Source of the DNA: an uncultured Lachnospiraceae bacterium
Lineage (GTDB): Bacteria > Bacillota > Clostridia > Lachnospirales > Lachnospiraceae
Assembly (NCBI GenBank): GCA_910585215.1
Contig: CAJUDQ010000017.1
Location: forward strand, 12,737-51,350
Direction: 5' to 3'
Length of the DNA: 38,614 nucleotides
This document shows positions 15,900-24,355 of the stretch, one piece after another. A model generated the notes under the pieces. It had not been told where the DNA came from, ran no database searches, and saw only the letters and a list, made by a program, of their open reading frames with translations. Position 1 is the stretch's first letter. The number at the start of each line of letters is the position of its first letter. Made by a program: the position numbers and the translations under genes.

Positions 15900-16083
15900 A
15901 TGTTTACCCTTCCTTAAAATTATTTTTTGTTTTATAAAAAATTACTTTATATCTTATAATATCGTTTTTTATATATCACTTTTTATAAACGATTTCTGAT
16001 ATTATATATCATAGCACAAATTTGAAATAATTAGTATAAAAATTTAAAAAATTTCTGTCAGTTCCCAAATTTTCAAAAGAACC

Positions 16084-16127
16084 GCCCTTCAGACATCTTA
16101 TAGGAAATTTGCAAAGCAATTTCCTTA
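16084..16127. repeat. Dispersed intergenic repeat, copy 1
   Basis: GCCCTT, seven variable bases, CTTATAGGAAAT, a loop with AAAGCA, ATTTCCT. The same order and spacing recur at 25711-25756. In this copy the right arm is eroded (ATTTCCTTA) while the inner GGAAATT/AATTTCC stem is kept. Confidence 0.65.
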
Positions 16128-16141
16128 CGCACCTCTGCGCA

Positions 16142-16173
16142 TAAATAATGCCGGAACAATTTCTGTTCCGGCA
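16142..16173 (-). terminator. Intrinsic terminator of groES-groEL
   Basis: Perfect ten-base stem TGCCGGAACA (16149-16158) / TGTTCCGGCA (16164-16173) with five-base loop, followed on the minus strand by TTATTTAT. Confidence 0.85.
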
Positions 16174-16201
16174 TACATATTCTGTAAAATTACAGTTCTT
16201 T

Positions 16202-17824
16202 TTACATCATTCCCATTCCCGGGTTTCCAGCCGGCATTGGAGGTACATCTTCCTTGATAGTAGCCACTACAGATTCTGTTGTCAGCAATGTAGAAGCTAC
16301 ACTTGTTGCATTCTGTAATGCACTTCTTGTTACCTTTGCAGGGTCAAGAATACCTGCATCCACCATAGATACATATTCCTCTTTATAGGCATCAAAACCG
16401 GTTCCAACCTCTGATTCCTTTACTTTGTTTACAATCACAGCTCCCTCAAGACCTGCATTTTCAACAATTGCAAACAATGGAGCCTCCAGAGCCTTCAAAA
16501 TAACATTTGCTCCTGTCTTTTCGTCGCCTTCCAGTGTATTTACAAGCTTGGCAACCTCTTTAGAAGCATGAATATACGCAGAACCACCTCCGGCAATAAT
16601 ACCTTCTTCTACAGCAGCTCTTGTTGAGCTTAATGCATCTTCCATACGAAGCTTCTTTTCTTTCATTTCTGTTTCAGTAGCAGCACCTACACGAATCACA
16701 GCCACACCGCCGGAAAGCTTTGCAAGTCTCTCCTGCAATTTTTCTCTGTCAAAGTCAGAGGTAGTTTCTGTAATCTGTTTCTTAATCTGAGAAACTCTTG
16801 CAGCAATTTCCTCTTTGTCTCCACAACCATCTACAATAATTGTGTTTTCTTTCTGAACCTTTACAGATTTTGCACGGCCAAGCTGTTCCATAGTTGCCTC
16901 TTTCAAGTCAAGTCCCAGCTCTTCTGAAATAACACTTCCGCCTGTCAATACTGCGATATCCTGAAGCATTTCCTTTCTTCTGTCGCCATATCCTGGAGCC
17001 TTTACAGCCACAACATTGAAAGTACCTCTTAATTTATTGACAATCAAAGTAGTAAGCGCTTCGCCTTCTACATCTTCTGCAATAATCAAAAGTCTTGAAC
17101 CGGACTGTACAATCTGCTCAAGAAGTGGAAGTATCTCTTGAATATTTGAAATCTTTTTATCTGTAATCAAGATATAAGGGTCATCTAATACAGCTTCCAT
17201 TTTATCCATATCTGTAGCCATATAAGCTGAGATATATCCTCTGTCAAACTGCATACCTTCTACAAGGTCAAGCTCTGTCAACATGGTCTTTGATTCCTCA
17301 ATTGTAATAACACCGTCATTGGAAACCTTTTCCATAGCATCTGCAACCATATTTCCTACTTCATCGTCTCCGGAAGAAATTGCTGCTACTCTTGCAATCT
17401 GCTCCTTGCTGCTTACCTTGGAACTCATACCCTGAATTGCTTCTACTGCAACATCTGTAGCTTTCTTCATACCTTTTCTCAGAATAATCGGATTTGCACC
17501 CGCTGCAAGGTTCTTCATTCCTTCATTTACCATAGCCTGAGCCAACACAGTTGCAGTAGTAGTTCCATCGCCTGCTACGTCGTTTGTCTTGGTTGCCACT
17601 TCCTTTAAAATCTGTGCTCCCATATTCTCGAAAGAATCTTCAAGCTCGATTTCCTTTGCAATAGACACACCGTCATTTGTAATAAGCGGTGTACCATAAG
17701 ATTTGTCAAGAACTACATTTCTTCCCTTTGGTCCCAATGTTACCTTTACTGTATTTGCTAATTTATTAACGCCCTCTTCTAAAGCTTTTCTTGCTTCTGC
17801 GCCATATTTAATTTCCTTTGCCAT
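16202..17824 (-). CDS. groEL: Chaperonin GroEL (60 kDa)
   Basis: 540 aa. ATP-driven double-ring chaperonin. Intact family features: KVTLGPKGRNVVLDKSYG (nucleotide site), NDGVSIAKEIELED, AGDGTTTATVLAQAM with the catalytic aspartate, the ALEAPLFAIVENAG region and the C-terminal Gly-Met tail (PGMGMM). Lies 72 bases after groES in the same transcript; regulated by HrcA through the CIRCE element upstream of groES. Confidence 0.99.
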   Translation of the reverse strand: MAKEIKYGAEARKALEEGVNKLANTVKVTLGPKGRNVVLDKSYGTPLITNDGVSIAKEIELEDSFENMGAQILKEVATKTNDVAGDGTTTATVLAQAMVNEGMKNLAAGANPIILRKGMKKATDVAVEAIQGMSSKVSSKEQIARVAAISSGDDEVGNMVADAMEKVSNDGVITIEESKTMLTELDLVEGMQFDRGYISAYMATDMDKMEAVLDDPYILITDKKISNIQEILPLLEQIVQSGSRLLIIAEDVEGEALTTLIVNKLRGTFNVVAVKAPGYGDRRKEMLQDIAVLTGGSVISEELGLDLKEATMEQLGRAKSVKVQKENTIIVDGCGDKEEIAARVSQIKKQITETTSDFDREKLQERLAKLSGGVAVIRVGAATETEMKEKKLRMEDALSSTRAAVEEGIIAGGGSAYIHASKEVAKLVNTLEGDEKTGANVILKALEAPLFAIVENAGLEGAVIVNKVKESEVGTGFDAYKEEYVSMVDAGILDPAKVTRSALQNATSVASTLLTTESVVATIKEDVPPMPAGNPGMGMM

Positions 17825-17896
17825 TTTTATGCCTCCTATAATTTTGTCTCATTCTTTCCATTCATTCTTTTAAATCATTCACAATAATAGTGTTTC

Positions 17897-18160
17897 TTAT
17901 TCTACTACTGCAAGAACATCCTCTTCTTTGACAATAATTAATTCCTCATCGTCTATTTTTACTGTATTTCCGGCATACTTGGAATAAATTACCTTTACGC
18001 CTTCTTTTAACAGCTCGGACTCAACGCCTTCGCCCCTTGCAACAACGACAGCTTCCTGTGGCTTTTCCTTGGACTGTCCTGGAAGAACAATTCCTGATTT
18101 TGTGGTTTCCTCTGCCTCTACCTGTCTGATTACTAATCTGTCACCTAATGGCTTTAACAT
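17897..18160 (-). CDS. groES: Co-chaperonin GroES (10 kDa)
   Basis: 87 aa. Heptameric lid of GroEL. LKPLGDRLVIRQVEAEETTKSGIVLPGQSKEKP contains the mobile loop; VIYSKYAGNTVKID and the EEDVLAVVE end are typical. The ATG at 18160 follows GGAGG by eight bases; an in-frame ATG five codons upstream is not used. First gene of the heat-shock operon. Confidence 0.98.
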   Translation of the reverse strand: MLKPLGDRLVIRQVEAEETTKSGIVLPGQSKEKPQEAVVVARGEGVESELLKEGVKVIYSKYAGNTVKIDDEELIIVKEEDVLAVVE

Positions 18161-18199
18161 TTCTATTTCCTCCAATCTTATGCTTTGCTTTTTATTTTG

Positions 18200-18226
18200 T
18201 TAGCACTCATTGTTTTTGAGTGCTAC
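18200..18226. promoter_or_regulatory. CIRCE element (HrcA operator)
   Basis: TTAGCACTC (18200-18208), nine bases, GAGTGCTAC (18218-18226): the CIRCE consensus with one change in the last base. It sits just downstream of the groE -10, where HrcA blocks initiation. Confidence 0.95.
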
Positions 18227-18242
18227 TCATTTGCTGACTTGT

Positions 18243-18271
18243 ATTGTAATGCCATATTATGGTTTTTTCAA
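18243..18271 (-). promoter_or_regulatory. Sigma-A promoter of groES-groEL
   Basis: Minus strand TTGAAA (18266-18271), 17 bases, TACAAT (18243-18248), with the CIRCE dyad immediately downstream. Confidence 0.85.
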
Positions 18272-18456
18272 TAGTACTAAAGTATCAATTTTCAGAAAAT
18301 ATTTTGGCTGTTTTTATATTTTTATAAATTGTTTAAGGTATTTATATTCTATTTATAATTTTTTTTAAAATAATCCTTTCTTTTTTTCCGATTTTGTATT
18401 AAAATAGAGGAATAACTTACAGCGTAAGACGCGTGAATATAGAAAGGGGACACATT

Positions 18457-18774
18457 ATGGCCAGTAAATTTACAAAATTTTTAACTATCACAGCTGCACT
18501 TGGTGCTGCTACCGCCGCCGGAGTTGCTCTTTATAAAAAGTATAAGGATGACAAATCCTTTGAAGATGATTTTGACGACTTCGATGACCTTGATGATTTT
18601 GACGACGATTTTGATGAAATGGATTCTGAAGACAGAGGTTACACTTCCATTACACCTGAATCAGAAGATGAGACTTCCGATGAAGATTTGACCACCACAC
18701 TGACAGAAGAAGAAAAAGAAGCTCTTTCAGAAGATGTAAAAGACGATAAGGATGCTACGAAAGACGACAAATAA
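18457..18774 (+). CDS. Small membrane-associated acidic protein
   Basis: 105 aa from the ATG at 18457 (AAAGGGG upstream). A basic start and one small-residue hydrophobic helix (KFLTITAALGAATAAGVALY, about 7-26) are followed by KKYKDDK and then a highly acidic, disordered tail with DD and FDD repeats. The layout resembles YtxH-like anchored proteins, but the tail is far more acidic; function unknown. One of few plus-strand genes here, divergent from groES, ending in a terminator at 18836-18865. Confidence 0.75.
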   Translation: MASKFTKFLTITAALGAATAAGVALYKKYKDDKSFEDDFDDFDDLDDFDDDFDEMDSEDRGYTSITPESEDETSDEDLTTTLTEEEKEALSEDVKDDKDATKDDK

Positions 18775-18835
18775 ACTTTAACTTTCTATATAATATCAGA
18801 AAGAAATTTTATCAAACAATAAATTTTTTGGAAAC

Positions 18836-18865
18836 AAAAAGGAGCAGCAGCTCCTTTTTATTTTT
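18836..18865 (+). terminator. Bidirectional intrinsic terminator
   Basis: AAAAAGGAGC / GCTCCTTTTT, ten-base stem with four-base loop. TTTTTATTTTT follows on the plus strand and CCTTTTTGTTT on the minus, serving the convergent acidic-protein and DUF2225 genes. Confidence 0.85.
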
Positions 18866-18867
18866 AT

Positions 18868-18919
18868 GCGCAGACCCGTGCAGATGAAATATATCGCTAA
18901 TGCGGCGCACGGGTCGCGC
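18868..18919. repeat. GC-rich hairpin in AT-rich surroundings
   Basis: GACCCGTGC (18873-18881) / GCACGGGTC (18907-18915), extended by GCGC/GCGC with one bulged A; 25-base loop. Clearly richer in G and C than its flanks, which suggests a dispersed intergenic repeat, though only one copy is in this window. Confidence 0.5.
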
Positions 18920-18953
18920 GACGAGTAGAGAAGTACTGTATGATTTATTTTAG

Positions 18954-19718
18954 CTATTCTATTTCATGCAGATAATCTCTGAGCTCTCTTGCTCTCTCCT
19001 TTACTCTGTCTGGTGCAGTTCTGGATATAATAATACTGGAAAGCAGTTTCAATGCAGATGCCGGTTCTCCACATTCAATAGAAAGTTCTGCCAGCAGAAA
19101 GTCAAATGTCCATTCATCCATTCCTGCAATCGGAAAGGTTTCATTCATACTGGCTTCCTGAAACCCATTCTGTGCTTTTTTTATATAATCCATCTCCAGA
19201 TTATATAATTTCTTTCGCTTTCCCTCATCTTCGGATTCTATTTCTCTCTCGCCTCTGTATAGCCATGCAATTTTTAAACAGATATAAGCTCTTTCACTTA
19301 TCTTTCCTCTTTTAATAATTGCATTTGCCAAAGCCAGCTTATATCTCAAAATAGCCTCCGCATATGTGTATGTCTGTCCTGCAGGTTCAATGCCCTGAAA
19401 TTTCTGGCTCACCTCAGTTCGAATGGTTTTCACCTGAGTTTCAGATAACCGTTCAAAATACTGTGACAAAGCCGCATATCCGCAGTTTTCACATACAATA
19501 CTGTCATATTTTACAATATCAATATGCTGATATACCGGCCGCATATCCATATCTCTTCGGAGCAATCTCGGCCTTGCAGCCTTTACTGTCAACGCTTTAA
19601 ACGTTTTGTCACATACAGGACATGTATAAGTCTTTTTTAACAGATATTGTGCCTCATTATCTCTCTTCAGTTCTGTTTGACTGTTTTTCTGATGATTTTC
19701 ACTTATAGTAGTTGTCAT
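18954..19718 (-). CDS. DUF2225 domain protein
   Basis: 254 aa, cytoplasmic. The N-terminal metal-binding region has CPVCDKTF (about 34-41) and VCENCGYAAL (about 75-84), the two knuckles characteristic of DUF2225. The C-terminal half is helical and TPR-like (YAEAILRYKLALANAIIK, RAYICLKIAWLYRG, the FLLAELSIECGEPASALKLL repeat). No known biochemical activity. It follows glnS on the same strand with a 47-base gap and may share its transcript. Confidence 0.87.
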   Translation of the reverse strand: MTTTISENHQKNSQTELKRDNEAQYLLKKTYTCPVCDKTFKALTVKAARPRLLRRDMDMRPVYQHIDIVKYDSIVCENCGYAALSQYFERLSETQVKTIRTEVSQKFQGIEPAGQTYTYAEAILRYKLALANAIIKRGKISERAYICLKIAWLYRGEREIESEDEGKRKKLYNLEMDYIKKAQNGFQEASMNETFPIAGMDEWTFDFLLAELSIECGEPASALKLLSSIIISRTAPDRVKERARELRDYLHEIE

Positions 19719-19765
19719 AGTTTCCTCACTTTATCTAGGGTTATCAACTTCTTGTCGGCGACACA

Positions 19766-21451
19766 TTATATTTTAAATGAACTTTTCAGCGATACAATTC
19801 TGTTAAATACCAGATGTTCTTTCGAAGAATCTTTTGCATCCACACAAAAATACCCGTTTCTTACAAACTGAAAACTGTCATATGCCTTCGTCTCTTTTAA
19901 AGACGGTTCTACATAACAGTTTTTCAAAATTGTAAGAGAGTTCGGATTCAGGTTCAGACTTCCGTCTTCGTTCAGCTTTCCTTTTTCCTCATCTACAATA
20001 TTCTCATACAGTCTCACCTCGGCAGGAACTGCATGCTCTGCACTTACCCAGTGAATAGTTCCTTTTACCTTTCTGCCGGTAAATCCGCTGCCACTTCTGG
20101 TTTGCGGGTCATAGGTACAATGCACTTCTGTTACATTTCCTGCTTCATCTTTGACAAAGCTTTCACATTTTACAAAATAGGCATTCATCAGACGCACTTC
20201 ATTGCCTGGAAACAGACGGAAATATTTTTTTGGAGGTTCCTCCATAAAATCCGTTTTCTCAATATACAGAACCTTTGAAAACGGCACCTTTCTTGTACCC
20301 AGAGCTTCATTTTCCTGATTGTTCATCACGTCAAAATACTCTACCTGATTTTCAGGATAATTGTCAATTACAAGCTTTATCGGTTCAAGCACAGCCATCA
20401 CTCTGGAACGTTTGAGTTTCAGGTCTTCTCGAATACAATATTCCAGCATGGCATAATCCACGGAACTGTTGCTCTTTGAAATACCACACAACTCTACAAA
20501 CATGCGAATGGATTCGGGCGTAAAGCCTCTGCGTCTCAATGCATTTAAAGATACCAGCCGCGGGTCATCCCACCCGTCTACGATTCCGTCTTCTACCAGC
20601 TTCTTGATATATCTTTTTCCAGTTACCACATTGGTCAGATACAGTTTTGCAAATTCAATCTGCTTTGGCGGCTGCGGATATTCCAGTTCGCGCACTACCC
20701 ACTCATATAATGGTCTGTGGTCCTCAAATTCAAGCGTACAGATAGAATGGGTCACCTTTTCAATCGCATCTTCCACCGGATGCGCAAAATCATACATTGG
20801 GTAAATACACCATTTATCACCTGTATTATGATGGCTCATATGAGCCACTCTGTAAATAACAGGGTCTCTCATATTCATATTTGGAGATGCCATATCAATC
20901 TTTGCTCTCAACACTTTGCTTCCATCTTCATACTTTCCATTTTTCATTTCCTCAAAAAGTAAAAGATTCTCCTCCACGCTTCTGTTTCTGTATGGACTTT
21001 CCCTGCCCGGCTCAGTCAGAGTTCCTCTGTATTCCCTTATTTCCTCAGCAGTCAGATCACATACATATGCCTTCCCCTTTTTTATCAGCTTTATTGCCGC
21101 CTCATACATCTGTTCAAAATAATCCGAAGCAAATAAAACCTTTCCTTTGTAATCTGCTCCAAGCCAGTCTACATCTTCTTTAATTGACTGGACAAACTCT
21201 GATTTTTCTTTTGTAGGATTTGTATCGTCAAATCTAAGGTGAAATGCTCCATTGTATTTTTTTGCAAGACCATCATTTAAAAGAATCGATTTTGCATGTC
21301 CAATATGCAGATACCCGTTTGGCTCCGGAGGGAACCTTGTAGTAACATGGTCATAAACACCTTCATTTAAATCTTTTTCAATTATCTGTTCAATAAAATT
21401 TTTTGAACCGGCTTCATTTTCCACTGATTCAACAGTTTTTACTTCTTCCAT
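19766..21451 (-). CDS. glnS: Glutaminyl-tRNA synthetase
   Basis: 561 aa class I aminoacyl-tRNA synthetase that charges tRNA-Gln directly. FPPEPNGYLHIGHAKS carries the HIGH motif (49-52); RFDDTNPTKE, HMSHHNTGDKWCIYPMYDFAHP and CTLEFEDHRPLYEW match GlnRS rather than GluRS. The second signature is VVTGKR (275-280) where E. coli has VMSKR, so the KMSKS loop is variant. The C-terminal anticodon-binding beta barrels are complete (RKVKGTIHWVSAEHA, GYFCVD). Many Firmicutes lack GlnRS and use GatCAB; its presence fits Lachnospiraceae and related clostridia. Confidence 0.95.
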   Translation of the reverse strand: MEEVKTVESVENEAGSKNFIEQIIEKDLNEGVYDHVTTRFPPEPNGYLHIGHAKSILLNDGLAKKYNGAFHLRFDDTNPTKEKSEFVQSIKEDVDWLGADYKGKVLFASDYFEQMYEAAIKLIKKGKAYVCDLTAEEIREYRGTLTEPGRESPYRNRSVEENLLLFEEMKNGKYEDGSKVLRAKIDMASPNMNMRDPVIYRVAHMSHHNTGDKWCIYPMYDFAHPVEDAIEKVTHSICTLEFEDHRPLYEWVVRELEYPQPPKQIEFAKLYLTNVVTGKRYIKKLVEDGIVDGWDDPRLVSLNALRRRGFTPESIRMFVELCGISKSNSSVDYAMLEYCIREDLKLKRSRVMAVLEPIKLVIDNYPENQVEYFDVMNNQENEALGTRKVPFSKVLYIEKTDFMEEPPKKYFRLFPGNEVRLMNAYFVKCESFVKDEAGNVTEVHCTYDPQTRSGSGFTGRKVKGTIHWVSAEHAVPAEVRLYENIVDEEKGKLNEDGSLNLNPNSLTILKNCYVEPSLKETKAYDSFQFVRNGYFCVDAKDSSKEHLVFNRIVSLKSSFKI

Positions 21452-21525
21452 ATGAATACCTCCATTTTTTTGTATATAAAAGAAAGAATAGTTTTTCTTT
21501 TATGTATGGATAAAATATTTTCTAT

Positions 21526-21553
21526 TCTATAACAAAAAAGGGTAAATTGTAAA
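21526..21553 (-). promoter_or_regulatory. Candidate promoter of glnS
   Basis: Minus strand TTTACA (21548-21553), 16 bases, TATAGA (21526-21531). The leader is too short for a T-box. Confidence 0.45.
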
Positions 21554-21561
21554 GTATTAAA

Positions 21562-21590
21562 TTGTATTATTGTGGATTTTATTGTATACT
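21562..21590 (+). promoter_or_regulatory. Candidate promoter of folB-folK
   Basis: Plus strand TTGTAT (21562-21567), 17 bases, TATACT (21585-21590), about 50 bases before the start. It is back to back with the glnS promoter. Confidence 0.45.
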
Positions 21591-21640
21591 TTTAGAAAAA
21601 TCATAAAAACTGAAAGAAAATACAGGAAAGGACCAGTCCC

Positions 21641-22444
21641 ATGAACTATATAACAATTAAAAATCTCAAAATATATGCCTATCATGGCGTTTTTCCCGAA
21701 GAACAAAAAATCGGCCAGCTCTTTTTGCTGTCGGCTAAACTTTATTTAGACACCAGTTCTGCTGCACAGAAAGATTCTCTGGAAAACTCTGTTGATTATG
21801 GCGAAATCTGTCATTTTCTGACTTCTCTTATGACAGAAAAAACATTTCGGCTCATTGAAGCCGCTGCAGAATATCTGGCTTGCAATCTGTTATGGAAATA
21901 TCCTCTTATCCATGCGGTAGAACTTTCCTTAAGCAAACCCAATGCTCCAGTAAATCTGCCCTTTGAAGATATCAGCATAACTGTCAAAAAAAGTTGGCAT
22001 AATGTATATCTGGGGATTGGCTCCAATATGGGAAACCGGAAGGATTATCTTGACTCTGCTGTTGCAAAGCTGAAGGAAGATAAAAGCTGTACAGTATGCA
22101 AAGTCTCTGGCTATATTGTCACAAAGCCTTATGGAGGCGTTGAACAGGAAGACTTTTTAAATGGTGCCGTTTATATTCGTACGATATATTCTCCTCATGA
22201 GCTTCTTGATGTTCTGCACAAAATTGAAAATGATGCCGGCCGCAAGCGTCTGGTACACTGGGGCCCCCGAACACTTGACCTTGATATCCTGCTGTATGAC
22301 GACCTGATTTTAGAGGATTCAGATTTAATGATTCCGCATCCCGATATGGAAAATCGGGAGTTTGTATTAGAGCCTTTGCGTGAAATTGCACCTTTCAAGC
22401 TTCACCCGATACTTTTAAAAAGAATCAGAGATATAAAGGCATAA
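21641..22444 (+). CDS. folBK: Bifunctional dihydroneopterin aldolase / HPPK
   Basis: 267-aa fusion for two consecutive folate steps. Residues 1-115 are FolB: YAYHGVFPEEQKIGQ, SVDYGEICHFL and the LIEAAAEYLA helix give the aldolase site. Residues 117-267 are FolK (pyrophosphokinase): VYLGIGSNMGNRKDYL, TKPYGGVEQEDFLN, and the signature WGPRTLDLDILLYDD followed by IPHPDMENREFVLEPL. The join is short, with no linker. The start follows AAAGGA. Divergent from glnS and convergent with the folC-folP operon, so the folate genes here are in two opposed units. Confidence 0.95.
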   Translation: MNYITIKNLKIYAYHGVFPEEQKIGQLFLLSAKLYLDTSSAAQKDSLENSVDYGEICHFLTSLMTEKTFRLIEAAAEYLACNLLWKYPLIHAVELSLSKPNAPVNLPFEDISITVKKSWHNVYLGIGSNMGNRKDYLDSAVAKLKEDKSCTVCKVSGYIVTKPYGGVEQEDFLNGAVYIRTIYSPHELLDVLHKIENDAGRKRLVHWGPRTLDLDILLYDDLILEDSDLMIPHPDMENREFVLEPLREIAPFKLHPILLKRIRDIKA

Positions 22445-22461
22445 ACTGCCTTTCTATCTCT
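22427..22461 (+). terminator. Shared terminator between folB-folK and the DUF5050 gene
   Basis: Stem AGAGATA-T-AAAGGCA / TGCCTTT-C-TATCTCT: 15 pairs with one mismatch and a five-base loop, overlapping the folB-folK stop. Minus-strand reading is followed by GATTCTTTTT. Confidence 0.7.
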
Positions 22462-22478
22462 GTTTGCCATAAACTCTC

Positions 22479-23516
22479 TCAATCATCTACAGGTGGGTCA
22501 AAAATTTCAGGAGTTCCTCCTGAAAGAGATGCTCTATATAATGTAAAGTCACTTCTGTTTATTTCATAAAAATATACATAGTCTTTTGTAAAGTTAATAT
22601 TTGTATAATCTCCTCTTAGTACAGTTCTGTATCCACTGCCATCTGTTTTCATTCTGCAGAGCTTGTGCTCATCTTCTGTATTTTCTGCCTGATAATAAAT
22701 ATCTCCTGTTTCTGTATTTACATTATAAATAACGGCATAATCCTCACTTAACACTTCTGTTTCGAGTGTAGATATATTTAATCTTGATATTTTATGTCCG
22801 TTGCTCAAATCAATATAATAAATATAGTTGCCTTCACAGTCAGGCATATAAAAATTACCTGCAAAACATTCTGAAAGTTTTTCATCTTCAAGTCTGTAAT
22901 ACATCAGATTATGATTATTTCCGTCATTTGCAAAATAAATCTTTCCGTCAGCATAATCAAGCATTTGATAAGGACTTTCAAACAATGTTTTATCTGATTT
23001 TCCGTCGATACCTGCCTTTCGTACATAATAAGAACCTGTATCCTTGCTGTAAGCACGATAATATAAATCATTGCCACACAACAGCAAATCATCAGAAACC
23101 CCCTGATGTATCATTTGTGTTTTTTTATCCTTCAGTTTCAGTCTGGATACTCCATGTCTGATATTCACAGAGATAAATGACATTTCTCCAAGCATATTAT
23201 CCCGAATATAATACACATAACCATTGCAGATATTCAGACAGGAAACACTGTCCTTTCCTATCTTCTCCACGCCGGAGCCGTCTTCCTTCATACGATAAAG
23301 CCTGCCTTCGTCATTCGGATTGGCAAAATATACAAAACCGTCGTATACACAAAACATTCCCCCATTATAAAGATTTCCGGTAGTGTTTCCGGTATCTCCT
23401 TCCTTATTATAAATAAAACGGTTTGAATAAAAATAAAATCCTGTTCCCCCTGCAATAAGAAGAACCACAAGAACCGCACAAATAATTGTAATTATTTTTT
23501 TCTTCTTTTTACTCAT
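22479..23516 (-). CDS. DUF5050-type secreted beta-propeller-like protein
   Basis: 345 aa. A basic start (MSKKKKKII) and one hydrophobic helix (about 8-30) anchor it facing outward. The rest is a run of blades with Y-x-Y/F motifs about 40-45 residues apart (VYFANPNDEGRLYRMKEDG, NGYVYYIRDN, LLLCGNDLYYRAYS, DGKIYFANDGNN, NYIYYIDLSNG, DIYYQAENTEDEHKLCRM, DYVYFYEINR), typical of DUF5050. Function unknown; possibly binding or sensing at the cell surface. It follows folP by 28 bases with AAGGAG at its start, so it is probably read from the folC promoter although functionally unrelated. Confidence 0.8.
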   Translation of the reverse strand: MSKKKKKIITIICAVLVVLLIAGGTGFYFYSNRFIYNKEGDTGNTTGNLYNGGMFCVYDGFVYFANPNDEGRLYRMKEDGSGVEKIGKDSVSCLNICNGYVYYIRDNMLGEMSFISVNIRHGVSRLKLKDKKTQMIHQGVSDDLLLCGNDLYYRAYSKDTGSYYVRKAGIDGKSDKTLFESPYQMLDYADGKIYFANDGNNHNLMYYRLEDEKLSECFAGNFYMPDCEGNYIYYIDLSNGHKISRLNISTLETEVLSEDYAVIYNVNTETGDIYYQAENTEDEHKLCRMKTDGSGYRTVLRGDYTNINFTKDYVYFYEINRSDFTLYRASLSGGTPEIFDPPVDD

Positions 23517-23544
23517 AAATTATCTCCTTCTAAATACATCTCTG

Positions 23545-24354
23545 TCAAGCATTAAGAATCGCCTCTGTCATTTTCAATGCCCTGTAATTTTCTTTTACAT
23601 CATGTACCCTTATAAATGAACATCCCTTTGCCACTCCAAGAACTGTAGTTGCAATTGTTCCCTCTACACGGTCCTCCACTGGAAGATTCAGCGAAAGACC
23701 TATCATGGACTTTCTTGATGTTCCAAGCAAAACAGGGTATCCAAGTTCTAAAAGTCTATCCAAATGCTTCATTAGGATAAGGTTATCCGAAAGTGTTTTT
23801 CCAAATCCAATACCCGGGTCCGTAAGAATCCACTCTCTTTTTATTCCGGCTTCCAGCCCTATCTGAATACTTTCTCTTAAATCTGTCAAAACATCTTCTG
23901 TCACATCTGTATAAGGGTGTTCTTCGAGATTGCGGTTATGCATAATACAACATGGCACTCCTGCTTTCGCTATAATGTTTGCCATTCTCTTATCCCCCTT
24001 CAGTCCGGTAATATCATTTACCATTCCCGCACCTGCTGATATTGCCTGTTCTGCCACTTTCGCCTTGCAGGTATCAATAGAGATTGGTATATCAAATTCT
24101 TTCCTGACTGCCTCAATATATGGAAGAACTCTTTCAAGCTCTTCCTGCTCTGTAATCCTCTGATAACCAGGTCTAGTGGATTCTCCTCCTATATCAATCA
24201 GCTCCGCCCCCTCGTTTATCATTTCCCGTGTATGAAAAAGTGCCTGGTCCAAGCTGTTCCATTTTCCTCCGTCTGAAAAGGAATCTGGCGTCACATTTAA
24301 AATCCCCATAATGTGGCATCTCTTCAAATTGAAGTCTGTTTGATTAATTTTCAT
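23545..24354 (-). CDS. folP: Dihydropteroate synthase
   Basis: 269 aa. Joins p-aminobenzoate to the pterin pyrophosphate; the target of sulfonamides. Both signatures are present: IMGILNVTPDSFSDGG and DIGGESTRPGYQ; further conserved are VNDITGLKGD, LTDPGIGFGKT, LLGTSRKSMIG and FIRVHDV. The start at 24354 follows AGGAG and lies one base after the folC stop, implying coupled translation. The SRKS loop region shows no obvious insertion of the kind seen in resistant variants. Confidence 0.96.
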   Translation of the reverse strand: MKINQTDFNLKRCHIMGILNVTPDSFSDGGKWNSLDQALFHTREMINEGAELIDIGGESTRPGYQRITEQEELERVLPYIEAVRKEFDIPISIDTCKAKVAEQAISAGAGMVNDITGLKGDKRMANIIAKAGVPCCIMHNRNLEEHPYTDVTEDVLTDLRESIQIGLEAGIKREWILTDPGIGFGKTLSDNLILMKHLDRLLELGYPVLLGTSRKSMIGLSLNLPVEDRVEGTIATTVLGVAKGCSFIRVHDVKENYRALKMTEAILNA

Positions 24355-24355
24355 T

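Larger units (their letters stand above)
15900..16201. other. Intergenic region between groEL and mrp
   Basis: 302 bases. It holds the groEL terminator, one copy of a dispersed palindromic repeat (16084-16127) and an AT-rich leader for mrp with the inverted repeat ATCGTTT (15961-15967) / AAACGAT (15987-15993). No clear -35/-10 pair for mrp and no gene. Confidence 0.5.

Noticed and set aside
18500..18691. Alternative frame inside the acidic-tail gene
   Set aside because: Arises from the repetitive GAT/GAC codons; it has no ribosome site, while the main frame has one.
21452..21640. T-box leader for glnS
   Set aside because: The leader is under 80 bases from its likely promoter and has no specifier or antiterminator-like structure.
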